DNA from: Microbispora hainanensis
Lineage (GTDB): Bacteria; Actinomycetota; Actinomycetes; Streptosporangiales; Streptosporangiaceae
Direction: 5' to 3'
Length of the DNA: 64,000 bases
NCBI RefSeq assembly: GCF_036186745.1
Contig: NZ_CP108086.1
Coordinates: 2,914,001-2,978,000 of the forward strand
In this document: piece after piece, positions 23,615 through 31,430 of the stretch
Position numbering within the stretch: the first letter of the stretch is position 1
How the letters are laid out: each line of letters starts with the position of its first letter
Notes under the pieces: generated by a model
Told to the model about the DNA's origin: nothing
What the model saw: the letters and a program-made list of their open reading frames with translations, nothing else
Databases searched by the model: none
Program-made: the position numbers and the translations under genes

Positions 23615-24019
23615 CTGCAACAACTCGGGCGGGCGGTCAAACACGTCCAATATAGGCAGCACCGGGCCCTGGAGAGCGGGCTGTCGGCGATCGGCGCGAC
23701 GCTCGCCCAGTGGGACGCCCTCCGGGCGATCAGCCGTACCCCCGGGGCGTCGGCCCGGGAGCTGGCCGCGGCGACGTTCCAGACCGAGCAGGCCTTCGGC
23801 ACCCTCGCCGGGCGGCTCGTGGCCCAGGGATGGATCGAACGCAGGCCCGGGCACGGCAGGCGCATCGAGCACCATCTCACCCCTTCCGGCGAGCGGGTCC
23901 TGGAAGCCGGGCGCAAGGTCGCCGACGAGGTGCTCGCCAGGTGCTACACCGCCCTGCCGGACGCGGACCGCGCGACCCTGCTGGCCCTGCTCCGGCGCCT
24001 CGTCGTGGAGGACGCGTAG
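23615..24019 (+). CDS. MarR-family regulator, start codon unclear (about 134 aa)
   Basis: Clear MarR winged helix: ALESGLSAIGATLAQWDALR, TPGASARELAAATFQTEQAF, GTLAGRLVAQGWIERRPGHG, HHLTPSGERVLEAGRKVADE. The frame is closed by TGA 17 bases before CTG 23615, and no ATG, GTG or TTG lies in it before the HTH; the first GTG (23819) would remove most of the domain. So it starts at CTG 23615, or the 5' end is frameshifted or decayed. Divergent from the hydrolase, which it would regulate if functional. Confidence 0.7.
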   Translation: MQQLGRAVKHVQYRQHRALESGLSAIGATLAQWDALRAISRTPGASARELAAATFQTEQAFGTLAGRLVAQGWIERRPGHGRRIEHHLTPSGERVLEAGRKVADEVLARCYTALPDADRATLLALLRRLVVEDA

Positions 24020-24028
24020 CCTCCGGCC

Positions 24029-24079
24029 ACGCCCTCGGCGGAGATGCGCTGCGCGGCGGCGCGTCTCCACCGAGGGCGT
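24029..24079. terminator. Bidirectional terminator hairpin
   Basis: Long stem between the convergent MarR and NlpC/P60 genes: ACGCCCTCGG and CGGAGA on the left pair with TCTCC and CCGAGGGCGT on the right, with a GC-rich loop. Confidence 0.8.
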
Positions 24080-24085
24080 CCCGGG

Positions 24086-24715
24086 TCAGACGCCGGGGCG
24101 TACGGCGGTGAGGAAGCTGCCCCTCCAATAGGCGTTGAGCCTGTCGACACTGACCACCGCGCCGCTGTGGGGGGCGCTGATCACCTTCCTGTGCCCGAGA
24201 TACATGCCCACGTGGCCGCCGCCACTGGTGAAGATGAGGTCGCCGGGCTTGAGGTGCGACAGCGAGACCCTCTTCTTGGCGTGCCTGAGCATCGCCCACG
24301 TCGTACGCGGGAGCTTGACGCCGGCCTTGCGCCAGGCGAACTGGACCAGCCCGGAGCAGTCGAACGCTCCTGGGCCCGTGGCGCCCCACACGTACGGGTC
24401 GCCGAGCTGCTTCTTCGCCACCTTGATGGCGCGCTCGGCCTTCTCCTGCTGGAGAGCCGCCTTGGTGAGCTTCCTCGTGGCGGAGTTCTCGGCCACGGGC
24501 GCGGGATGCAGGGGGGTGGTCGTTGTGGGGGGCACGGGCGGGATGACCGCCGAGGTGAGGGCCGGGGCGGGGGCGGGGGCCGGGGGTGGGGATGTCACCG
24601 TCGCGGACGCGGCGGCTGCGGGGAGTGCGCTCAATGCTCCGGCCGACGCGGTGAGCGCCGCGCTACCGATCGTGACGCAGGCGATGCGGAGCAGAGTGGT
24701 GGAGTTGGTGGACAG
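24086..24715 (-). CDS. Secreted NlpC/P60 cell-wall endopeptidase (209 aa from CTG start)
   Basis: Cuts peptide bonds in peptidoglycan stem peptides. Catalytic Cys in FDCSGLVQFAWR, His in GGHVGMYLGH, third residue in ISAPHSGAVVSV. A Pro/Ala-rich spacer precedes the domain. A full signal peptide (STNSTTLLRIACVTIGSAAL and on) is only encoded if translation begins at CTG 24715, which has GGGAGA eight bases upstream; the first normal codon (TTG 24634) would cut the signal off. The gene sits behind a c-di-AMP riboswitch, the usual control of such hydrolases in actinobacteria. Confidence 0.85.
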   Translation of the reverse strand: MSTNSTTLLRIACVTIGSAALTASAGALSALPAAAASATVTSPPPAPAPAPALTSAVIPPVPPTTTTPLHPAPVAENSATRKLTKAALQQEKAERAIKVAKKQLGDPYVWGATGPGAFDCSGLVQFAWRKAGVKLPRTTWAMLRHAKKRVSLSHLKPGDLIFTSGGGHVGMYLGHRKVISAPHSGAVVSVDRLNAYWRGSFLTAVRPGV

Positions 24716-24732
24716 GAGGATCTCTCCCTTTG

Positions 24733-24893
24733 GTCTTCCGCTTGCGCCTACCGGGTTAGCTGACGGATTCGGGCAGGGAAGATCGCCCTACGGCGCCGGC
24801 GCGCCGATTCACCCCAGACCTTCGTCGAAGGTCGATTGGTTCCCCGGCTCCGAGCCTCCTAGCTGCTCGGATTCGGCATCACCGGCGCCCAGG
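24733..24893 (-). promoter_or_regulatory. ydaO-type c-di-AMP riboswitch
   Basis: On the minus strand the leader shows the conserved blocks of this class in order: GGAGCCGGGGAACC, GGGGTGAATC, a GTAGGGCGAT, then CCCGAATCCGTCAGCTAACC followed by CGGTAGGC and GCGGAAG. It ends just before the NlpC/P60 ribosome-binding site. Binding of c-di-AMP by this class turns gene expression off. Recognised by eye; boundaries approximate. Confidence 0.9.
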
Positions 24894-25293
24894 GGGGCGG
24901 AGAGGCGGGGCGACGGCGACTGTGGATGGTCGAACCCGGCGGGGCCGGGTTCGTAACGACGAGGTCACGTGGACCCCGCCGATGGGCAAGGAAACTACCA
25001 AGAGCCCCATATCTCCGCAAAGAGCGTCAAAAGGATAAGGAGCGCATAAAAGGGATCAAATGCGCGAAGTTGCAGGTCAGAGTGCATCTGCGGAAGAGAT
25101 GTGGCGCTGGTCACACTCGTCCCATCGCGGGCCTGACCTGCGGAGGAAGGCGAGTAAGCCCTGGCGGCGGCGTACATCCTGACCCTGGCGGCCTTCGGCC
25201 CCTCGGCTGCCCGCCTGTGGTCCGGAGGGCGTTGATCGTCGCTTGCGCCGCCCGGCTGCCGCCCTGCACGAGCGGGCGTGACCTGCCGGATGG
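24894..25293. other. 400-base region with promoter of the riboswitch gene
   Basis: No convincing gene. The low-GC part (25000-25090) reads on the minus strand TTGATC, 16 bases, TATCCT, a fair sigma-70-like promoter for the riboswitch message. A small frame (to 24995) across it has a hydrophobic end but poor composition upstream and is not called. Confidence 0.5.
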
Positions 25294-26385
25294 CTAGTTC
25301 GTACGCCAGAAGGCGCCGTTGGCGGAGGGGTCGTCGGGGTCGCCCTGCGGCGCGGTGAACCCGGCGCCCCACAGCGTCGTCGTCCCGGGCCTGCGCGCGA
25401 TCGAGAACAGGGCGGCGTCGGTGCCGGCCTTCCGGGGGATCGGGGTGCTCCGCCACGTCGAACCCGTGACATGCCACAGGGTGGAGTTCCAGTCGCTCTG
25501 CACGATCCACACGCCGCCCGCGCCGTCGGGCTCCACCTCCGTGTACGGCTGGGCGTTGACGGCGCCGACCGAGGCGGTCCACGAGCGGCCGTTCCAGTGC
25601 ATGACCAGGGGGCGGTCGTAGATCTTGTCGTCGCCCTGGTCGTCGGCGCCCTCCCAGCTCACGCCGCCGACGGCCCACACGTTGCGGGGGCCGAGGACGG
25701 CGATGTCGGTGAGCACCGCGGCGGCGTCGCGAGCGGGCAGTTTGATCGCGGGGGTGGGCACCAGCGCCCAGGACTTCCCGTTCCACCGCATGATCGCGGG
25801 ACGGGTGCCCTTGGCCCCCGCCGCCCAGACGTCACCGGCCTTGTACGCGTCGACGGCGGCGGCGTGGGCCGGCAGCGGGACGCTCCGCCACGACGACCCG
25901 TTCCAGTGCCTGGCCGAGGCCGAGGAGTCGGCGACCGCCCAGACGTCCTTCGCGCCCGTGCCGTCGGCGTCCGTCGTGGAGAAGCCGCTGCCGAGCGAGA
26001 AGGTGGTCCATGTCCGGCCGTTCCACCGGCTCGCCTTCCCCGGGCCGAAGACCCACACGTTCTTGTCCGAGCCGGCGGTCACGGCCGTCAGCTCGTACGA
26101 CGGGCTGCCGGGGAGCACCTTCCACGATCGGCCGTCGAACCGCTCGACCAGGCCCCGCCGCGTGCCGTTCACGACCCGGTGACCGGCCGCCCACACCGAC
26201 CCGTTGCCGAGGACCGTCACGTCGTCGAGCACGTCGTCCCCGGGCAGGGTGTTCACCTTGGCCAGCCGCCACGTGGGCGCGGTCTCCCCGGCCTGGCCGC
26301 CCTGGTGGGCCGCTCCCGAGGCCGCCGCGGCCGGCAGGAACGCCAGCCCGATCGCCGATATGCCCGAGACGAGTACGGTGCGCAC
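25294..26385 (-). CDS. Secreted beta-propeller repeat protein (363 aa)
   Basis: GTG 26385 has GGAAGGGGAAG before it and begins a Sec signal peptide (VRTVLVSGISAIGLAFLPAA). The body is repeated blades: GNGSVWAAGHRV, SDKNVWVFGPGKASRWNG, GAKDVWAVADSSASARHWNG, AGDVWAAGAKGTRPAIMRW, PRNVWAVGGVSW. The W-N-G-x-W pattern matches the lipoprotein at 11223, so the two are paralogues; this one has no lipobox and is released or wall-held. The function is unknown. Downstream of another secreted propeller gene on the same strand. Confidence 0.75.
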   Translation of the reverse strand: MRTVLVSGISAIGLAFLPAAAASGAAHQGGQAGETAPTWRLAKVNTLPGDDVLDDVTVLGNGSVWAAGHRVVNGTRRGLVERFDGRSWKVLPGSPSYELTAVTAGSDKNVWVFGPGKASRWNGRTWTTFSLGSGFSTTDADGTGAKDVWAVADSSASARHWNGSSWRSVPLPAHAAAVDAYKAGDVWAAGAKGTRPAIMRWNGKSWALVPTPAIKLPARDAAAVLTDIAVLGPRNVWAVGGVSWEGADDQGDDKIYDRPLVMHWNGRSWTASVGAVNAQPYTEVEPDGAGGVWIVQSDWNSTLWHVTGSTWRSTPIPRKAGTDAALFSIARRPGTTTLWGAGFTAPQGDPDDPSANGAFWRTN

Positions 26386-26459
26386 GATGCTTCCCCTTCC
26401 GCTCACCAGTACGACGTTTGACCGAGGAGAGTCGTTCACACGTCGCGGAAGGGCCGGAG

Positions 26460-27371
26460 TCACTTCTTCTCCGTCCACGGCTCGTACGCGTCGTCCCCGG
26501 GGAGCACCCAGATCTTCGTGTCGGGCCTGACCAGGCTCCGCACCCGCGTCACCGCGCCGGTCGTCTTCGAGACCCGGTAGACCGTCACTCCGGTTTCGGT
26601 CTTCGACCGGACGACCAGGTGTCCCGCCTTGTCGAAGTCGAGGTCGTCGATCCGCCGCCCGCGCGGGAGCCGTACGGTCACGGTGCGGCTCGCCTTGCCG
26701 GTGCGCAGGTCGACCAGGCGCAGCGTGCGCGACTTCGGCCACGAGCCGACCGGCTCCGCCGCCGTGACGTGGTCGTTCGCCAGGGCCGTCGCCCACAGCC
26801 GCGTCTTCGACCGCAGGCGGGTGCGCAGCCCCCGGTCGAACACCGTCATCCGGCCGTCTTCCCCTTGCATCAGCAGCCGCGCGCCGTCCGGGCTGAATCC
26901 CGCGAAGTTCCAGGTGTCCGTCTTTCCGGGCAGCGGCAGGCTCCTGCCCTTCCGCAGGTCGAGCAGGGCTCCCAGGCCCGGTGCCGAGGTCTTGGTGACC
27001 ACGAAACCGCCGTCGTACGACACCGACGGCCATTCTTCGCCGGTCGTGGCCACGGTTAGGTCGCGGATCACATGTTCCCTGCCGTGCAGGGTCCGCTCGG
27101 CGAACCGGCCGTCCGACTTGCGGAAGTAGAAGAAGCGCCGGCCGTCCCCGCTGACCAGGAACGCGGCCCGCGCCCCCGGGTTGACCGCGTCGGGGGGCGC
27201 CACGGCGAGCGCTTCCGGCACCTTCACCACGTGTCCGTCGGTCAGCACCAGTTCCCAGGTGTGCGTCCACCTGGCGTACGCGATCGTGACCGGAGTGGCG
27301 GCCGTCGCGGGCTGCCCGCCCAGCGCAACGGCGGCCAGGACGAGTGTCGCGAGAACCGTGCGCAGTCTCAT
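26460..27371 (-). CDS. Secreted WD40/TolB-like propeller protein (303 aa)
   Basis: ATG 27371 gives a clean signal peptide (MRLRTVLATLVLAAVALGG, cut near ATAATP). The mature part alternates strand motifs such as ARAAFLVSGDGRRFFYFRKS, AGFSPDGARLLMQGEDG, TLRLVDLRTGKASRTVTVRL and TVYRVSKTTGAVTRVRSLV, typical of TolB/WD40 propellers. The family is not named. 75 bases upstream of the second propeller gene on the same strand; they may be co-transcribed. Confidence 0.7.
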   Translation of the reverse strand: MRLRTVLATLVLAAVALGGQPATAATPVTIAYARWTHTWELVLTDGHVVKVPEALAVAPPDAVNPGARAAFLVSGDGRRFFYFRKSDGRFAERTLHGREHVIRDLTVATTGEEWPSVSYDGGFVVTKTSAPGLGALLDLRKGRSLPLPGKTDTWNFAGFSPDGARLLMQGEDGRMTVFDRGLRTRLRSKTRLWATALANDHVTAAEPVGSWPKSRTLRLVDLRTGKASRTVTVRLPRGRRIDDLDFDKAGHLVVRSKTETGVTVYRVSKTTGAVTRVRSLVRPDTKIWVLPGDDAYEPWTEKK

Positions 27372-27422
27372 GTGGGGTGAGATGCCGGACAACCCGGAAA
27401 TGTTGCCGGTGCGTGCGGGTGG

Positions 27423-28631
27423 CTACGCGGCCTGGGCCCGGTAGTCCCTGATCGTGATCGCGGTCGCGGCCTTGCGGATCGGCTCGGTGACCCGCTCGAT
27501 CATGCGGTTCCTGCCCGGCAGGTGCGGCATCAGCCGCAGCATCAGCATCTGGAACCGGATCTGCGCCGCGGACTTCAGCACCATGCCCCTGAGGTTGCCC
27601 TCGGCGAGCTTCTGGTTCTCCTCCACGAAGTGCCGCAGCTCGCGCTCGTACGCGGTGAAGGCGGCGGCGTGGTCTCCCGCGGCCTCGGCGAGGCAGCCCG
27701 CGAGAACGTAGGCGCCGACCAGGGCCAGGCTGGTGCCCTGACCGGACGCGGGCGAGGCCGAGTAGGCCGCGTCGCCGACGAGTGTCACCCGGCCCGACGA
27801 CCAGTGGTCCATGCGCACCTGGCTGATCGAGTCGAGATAGAAGTCGGGCGCGTCCTCCATGGCGTCGAGGAGGCGCGGAACCTCCCAGCCCTGGCCGGAG
27901 AAGAGGCCGGCGAGCAGCTTCTTCTGCTGGGCGGGGTCGCGCCGGTCGTACTCCAGCGGCGGCGAGGAGAACAGGAACATCGCCTTGGCGTCGTCGGCGC
28001 GCGCCGTGCTGTACATCCCGGTGCTCCTGCCCGGCGCCGGATGCATCATCTCCGTGCGGTCCAGGCCGAGGTGGTTCGGCACCGTGAAGATCGAGATGTA
28101 GTGCCCGAGGTCGTGGACGAACCGCGACTCCTCGCCGAAGGCCAGGGCGCGCACGTTCGAGTGCAGGCCGTCGGCCCCCACCACCACGTCGAACGTGCGA
28201 GGAGCGCCGTTCGCGAAGGTGACGTGCACTCCTTCGGGGGTTTCCCGCAGGGCGGTGATGGAGTCGTCGAAGACGTACTCGACGCCGTCTCCGGCCGCCG
28301 CGTGCAGGAGCCGGGTGAGGTCGCCGCGCATGATCTCGACGTCGTCGCCCTCGCGGCCGCCGAACAACTGCGCGCTCATCGTGCCGATCTGCCGGCCCCG
28401 GGCGTCGACGAAACGCGCGACCCGCATGTCCGTGCTGTGCCGCCGCACCTCGTCGAGCAGGCCCATGCGGGAGACGACGTCGAGCGCCGCTCCCCGGATG
28501 TCGATCTTGTAGCCGCCGTCCCGCAGGGAGGGGGCGCGCTCGACGACGGTCACCGCGAAGCCGTGCTCGCGGAGCCAGTACGCCAGCGTCAGCCCGGCGA
28601 CGCTTCCACCGGAGATCAGGATGTTCGTCAT
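27423..28631 (-). CDS. FAD-dependent monooxygenase (402 aa)
   Basis: Class A flavoprotein monooxygenase. The dinucleotide motif ISGGSVAGLTLAYWLREHGF lies at the start, the second FAD contact in VVGADGLHSNVR, and the GD motif in VTLVGDAAYSASPASGQGTS. This type hydroxylates aromatics or inactivates drugs (the TetX and Rox groups are relatives); substrate unknown. Divergent from a TetR regulator across an 84-base gap with an inverted repeat, so it is likely induced by its substrate. Confidence 0.88.
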   Translation of the reverse strand: MTNILISGGSVAGLTLAYWLREHGFAVTVVERAPSLRDGGYKIDIRGAALDVVSRMGLLDEVRRHSTDMRVARFVDARGRQIGTMSAQLFGGREGDDVEIMRGDLTRLLHAAAGDGVEYVFDDSITALRETPEGVHVTFANGAPRTFDVVVGADGLHSNVRALAFGEESRFVHDLGHYISIFTVPNHLGLDRTEMMHPAPGRSTGMYSTARADDAKAMFLFSSPPLEYDRRDPAQQKKLLAGLFSGQGWEVPRLLDAMEDAPDFYLDSISQVRMDHWSSGRVTLVGDAAYSASPASGQGTSLALVGAYVLAGCLAEAAGDHAAAFTAYERELRHFVEENQKLAEGNLRGMVLKSAAQIRFQMLMLRLMPHLPGRNRMIERVTEPIRKAATAITIRDYRAQAA

Positions 28632-28644
28632 GCCAGGAACTGTA

Positions 28645-28689
28645 CAAGCGTCTTAATCATCCGTCTAGCACGATTGTCCAAGACATTTG
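28645..28689. promoter_or_regulatory. Split inverted repeat in monooxygenase/TetR promoter
   Basis: CAAGCGTCTT (28645-28654) and AAGACATTTG (28680-28689) match as inverted copies at 8 of 10 positions, 25 bases apart. They lie centrally between the two divergent starts. Candidate TetR site, or two half-sites. Confidence 0.45.
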
Positions 28690-28715
28690 TGTTAACCGTA
28701 GGCTAGGCTCTGAGC

Positions 28716-29297
28716 ATGGGAAACCGGGAAGATCTGCTCGCGGGCGCCAAGCGGTGCCTGATGGAGAAGGGATACTCCGGCACCACCGCGCGTGACATCG
28801 CGGCGGCCGCCGGCACGAGCCTCGCCGCCATCGGCTATCACTTCAGATCGACGAAGGCCCTGCTCGACGCGGCCCTCATCGAGGCGATGGAGGAGTGGGG
28901 AAAGGAGATCGAGCAGACCCTCGCCGCGGACGCGTCACTCGGCGGCTCGCCCGCGCAGCGGTTCGAGGCGACCTGGACGCGGATCATCGAGTCGTTCGCC
29001 GCGATGCGGCCGCTGTGGGCCATCCAGTTCGAGCTCATCGCCCAGATGGACCGGCAGCCGGAGCTGCGCGAGGCGTTCGCCGCGGCCAACCGGCAGGCGA
29101 AGCTGGGCCTGGCGGCGATCTTCGAACATCTGGATCCGGCCGCGGACGAACGCAAGGCCATGGCCGTCGGCGCGTTCTACCAGGCGCTGCTCGGCGGGAT
29201 GGCGTCCCAGTGGCTCGTGGATCCCGAGCAGGCTCCGTCGGCCCGCGATCTCCTCGAAGCGCTGCGTACGATCAGCGGGCGGCTCGGAACGGAGTGA
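28716..29297 (+). CDS. TetR-family repressor (193 aa)
   Basis: HTH at residues 8-50: LLAGAKRCLMEKGYSGTTAR, DIAAAAGTSLAAIGYHFRST. The C-terminal helices include LWAIQFELIAQMDRQPELRE. ATG 28716. Divergent from the FAD monooxygenase, which is the obvious target. The ligand pocket cannot be read from sequence. Confidence 0.88.
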   Translation: MGNREDLLAGAKRCLMEKGYSGTTARDIAAAAGTSLAAIGYHFRSTKALLDAALIEAMEEWGKEIEQTLAADASLGGSPAQRFEATWTRIIESFAAMRPLWAIQFELIAQMDRQPELREAFAAANRQAKLGLAAIFEHLDPAADERKAMAVGAFYQALLGGMASQWLVDPEQAPSARDLLEALRTISGRLGTE

Positions 29298-29400
29298 CGG
29301 CGGAAATCGCGGCTCCGCCGCGTGAGGCCGGCCGAGCGGCGGGTGGGCGCGCCCCAGCGCGTTTTGACGCGCTCCGGCACGCGCCCGGCGCGCCCGGCGT

Positions 29401-29488
29401 GCTCTGGCACCCTCCCAGCGCGCGCGGCGTGCTCTGGCACCCTCCCAGCGCGCGCGGCGTGCTCTGGCACCCTCCCAGCGCGCCCGGC
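29401..29488 (+). repeat. 30-base tandem repeat, three copies
   Basis: Unit GCTCTGGCACCCTCCCAGCG plus CGCGCGGCGT; copies at 29401 and 29431 are identical and the third (29461) differs by one base before breaking off. It lies in the 249-base gap between tetR and the pirin gene. All frames across it give low-complexity peptides. Possible recombination-born satellite. Confidence 0.92.
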
Positions 29489-29546
29489 GCGCTCCTCGGC
29501 CGGCCTGCTTACCGGCGCCCGCCGGGTGGGCGGGCGCCGGTTGGGG

Positions 29547-30536
29547 TCAGTCCGTCGTGGACAGGGGTCCGTCGGCGTGCGGAACCCGCTCGGCGGGGAT
29601 GACGCCCAGGCGGCCCGCCTGGTAGTCCTCCATCGCCTGGATGATCTCGGCGCGGGTGTTCATCACGAACGGCCCGTAGTGCACGACCGGCTCACGGATC
29701 GGCCGCCCGCCGAGCAGCAGCACCTCAAGATTGGGCTCGGCCTGCGGCTGGGCGGTGTCCGCCGCGAGGGTGAGCGACCCGCCCGGGCCGAAGACGGCGA
29801 GCTGTCCCTTGCGGATCGGCCGCCGCTCGGCGCCCACGGTGCCCTGACCGGCCAGAACGTAGGCGAGGGCGTTGAACTCCGGGTTCCACGGCAGGTCGAG
29901 CCGGGCGCCGGGGCTGACGGTGGCGTGCACCATCGTGATCGGGGTGAACGTGACGCCCGGGCCCGCGTGCCCGTCCAGATCACCGGCGATCACCCGCAGC
30001 AGCGCGCCGCCGTCGGCAGAGGCGAGCAGCGCCGCCTCCTTCCCCCGGATGTCCTGGTAGCGCGGCAGGTGGAACTTGTGCGCGCGAGGAAGGTTCACCC
30101 ACAGCTGGATGCCGTGGAAGAGCCCGCCCGAGACCACCAGGTGCTCCGGGGGCTTCTCGATGTGCAGCAGGCCGGACCCGGCGGTCATCCACTGAGTGTC
30201 GCCGTTGGTGATGGTGCCGCCGCCGCCGTTGGAGTCCTGGTGCTCGAAGATGCCGTCGATGATGTAGGTGACCGTCTCGAAACCGCGGTGCGGGTGCCAC
30301 GGCGTGCCCTTCGGCTCGCCGGGGGCGTACTCGACCTCGCCCATCTGGTCCATGTGGATGAACGGGTCGAGCATCTGCTGCGGCACTCCGGCGAACGCAC
30401 GCCGTACGGGGAAGCCTTCGCCCTCGAAACCGCTGGGCGCGGTCGTCACCGAGCGAACGGGGCGTGGTGCCGCGACGGCGGGGTCCGGCGCGGCGACGTG
30501 CGGCAGTGTCAGGGTGTCGGCGGTGACAGCGGGCAT
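29547..30536 (-). CDS. Pirin-family bicupin protein (329 aa)
   Basis: Iron-binding cupin pair. Metal ligands lie in the N-terminal cupin: TPWHPHRGFETVTYIIDG and the later IFEHQDSNG, with GLLHIEKPPE. The second cupin includes WNPEFNALAYVLAGQGTVG. Known pirins act as quercetinases or redox-sensing co-regulators. ATG 30536 with AGGAGG before it. Upstream is TTGAATGTTCAA, a site often seen before pirin genes and bound by MarR regulators. Confidence 0.9.
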   Translation of the reverse strand: MPAVTADTLTLPHVAAPDPAVAAPRPVRSVTTAPSGFEGEGFPVRRAFAGVPQQMLDPFIHMDQMGEVEYAPGEPKGTPWHPHRGFETVTYIIDGIFEHQDSNGGGGTITNGDTQWMTAGSGLLHIEKPPEHLVVSGGLFHGIQLWVNLPRAHKFHLPRYQDIRGKEAALLASADGGALLRVIAGDLDGHAGPGVTFTPITMVHATVSPGARLDLPWNPEFNALAYVLAGQGTVGAERRPIRKGQLAVFGPGGSLTLAADTAQPQAEPNLEVLLLGGRPIREPVVHYGPFVMNTRAEIIQAMEDYQAGRLGVIPAERVPHADGPLSTTD

Positions 30537-30549
30537 GGCCGCCTCCTAA

Positions 30550-30561
30550 TTGAATGTTCAA
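30550..30561. promoter_or_regulatory. Palindrome TTGAATGTTCAA before pirin
   Basis: Perfect five-base arms around TG, 14 bases before the pirin start, just beyond its ribosome-binding site. Shape fits MarR-family operators. No marR gene adjoins here; the closest is at 23615. Confidence 0.55.
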
Positions 30562-30658
30562 CTTCCGTCGGCTTGAAACGATCGGCGATCGTCCGGCATT
30601 CCCCGAAGATCGCCCGGTGCCTTTCGCATATCGTCACGCCCCACGGGGAGGGACTGAT

Positions 30659-31324
30659 ATGGCTGAACGCATGATCTCCGTACCTCGCACCCTCCGGGCC
30701 GCCGCGCTCTCCCTTGCCGTCCTTCCGATCACCGCTGTCGCGATCGCCCCGCAGGCCGCCGCCGACGCCCGCGGCCGGGCGGACGCGGGCGCGTCGGCCC
30801 GCCGCATGCTGGCGGATCTGAGGGTGGCCAAGCCGTTGTCAATACGCGGTTACAGCCACCGGCGGTTCCAGCCGCGATGGGCGCAACACAAGGGGGAGTG
30901 CGACGCACGGGAGGTGGTCCTCGCCCGCCAGGGCCGGGGCGTACGGAGGAACGCGGCGTGCCAGGCCGTGAAGGGCGTCTGGCACAGCCCGTACGACGGC
31001 AAGGTGCTGAAGAGTGTGAAGGAGATCGACGTCGACCACGTCGTCCCCCTGGCGTACGCCTGGCGCTCCGGCGCGAAGAGATGGAGCCAGGCGAAGCGGC
31101 GCGCGTTCGCCAACGACCTGAGCCGCCCCGAGCTGGTCGTGGTGAGCCACTCCGTCAACATCGCCAAGGGAGGCCAGGGACCGCAGAGCTGGCGTCCGCC
31201 GCGCCGCGCCTACTGGTGCCGCTACGCGACCTCGTGGATCACGGTGAAGCACCACTACCGGCTCTTCGTGACCCGTAAGGAGAGGACCGCCCTGCTCAAC
31301 ATGCTCCGTACGTGCGGCAGGTGA
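30659..31324 (+). CDS. Secreted HNH endonuclease (221 aa)
   Basis: Signal peptide followed by an HNH nuclease of the GmrSD/DUF1524-like secreted kind. The catalytic core is VKEIDVDHVVPLAYAWRSGA, then FANDLSRPELVVVSHSVNIA, KGGQGP. Four cysteines (KGECDAR, NAACQ, YWCRYA, RTCGR) may form two disulfides, as in extracellular nucleases. ATG 30659 has GGGGAGGGA in front. Probably a nutrient-scavenging or competition nuclease; no immunity gene is seen next to it. Confidence 0.85.
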   Translation: MAERMISVPRTLRAAALSLAVLPITAVAIAPQAAADARGRADAGASARRMLADLRVAKPLSIRGYSHRRFQPRWAQHKGECDAREVVLARQGRGVRRNAACQAVKGVWHSPYDGKVLKSVKEIDVDHVVPLAYAWRSGAKRWSQAKRRAFANDLSRPELVVVSHSVNIAKGGQGPQSWRPPRRAYWCRYATSWITVKHHYRLFVTRKERTALLNMLRTCGR

Positions 31325-31390
31325 ACGCCGCGAGGTGATCGGCGGCCCGGGATCGGCCCAGCTCTTTCCGGATGCGGGCGAGCACGTCGA

Positions 31391-31419
31391 GCCGTGCCGG
31401 GAGGCCGGACCGGCACGGC
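31391..31419. terminator. Terminator hairpin between convergent genes
   Basis: Perfect 10-bp stem GCCGTGCCGG / CCGGCACGGC with a 9-base loop, between the HNH nuclease and the epoxide hydrolase gene ends. Confidence 0.85.
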
Positions 31420-31430
31420 GGAGCGTGTCT

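Noticed and set aside
24995-25290. Minus-strand frame ending in a hydrophobic stretch LLILLTLFAEIW
   Set aside because: It is the tail of an out-of-phase frame from the propeller gene; the hydrophobic part comes from the low-GC promoter region.
25294-28647. 1117-codon minus-strand frame
   Set aside because: Its last third is the real propeller gene; the rest is an open phase through the flavin monooxygenase and the second propeller gene with Arg-rich nonsense.
29401-29488. CRISPR-like array
   Set aside because: Head-to-tail units with no unique spacers and no cas genes in the window.
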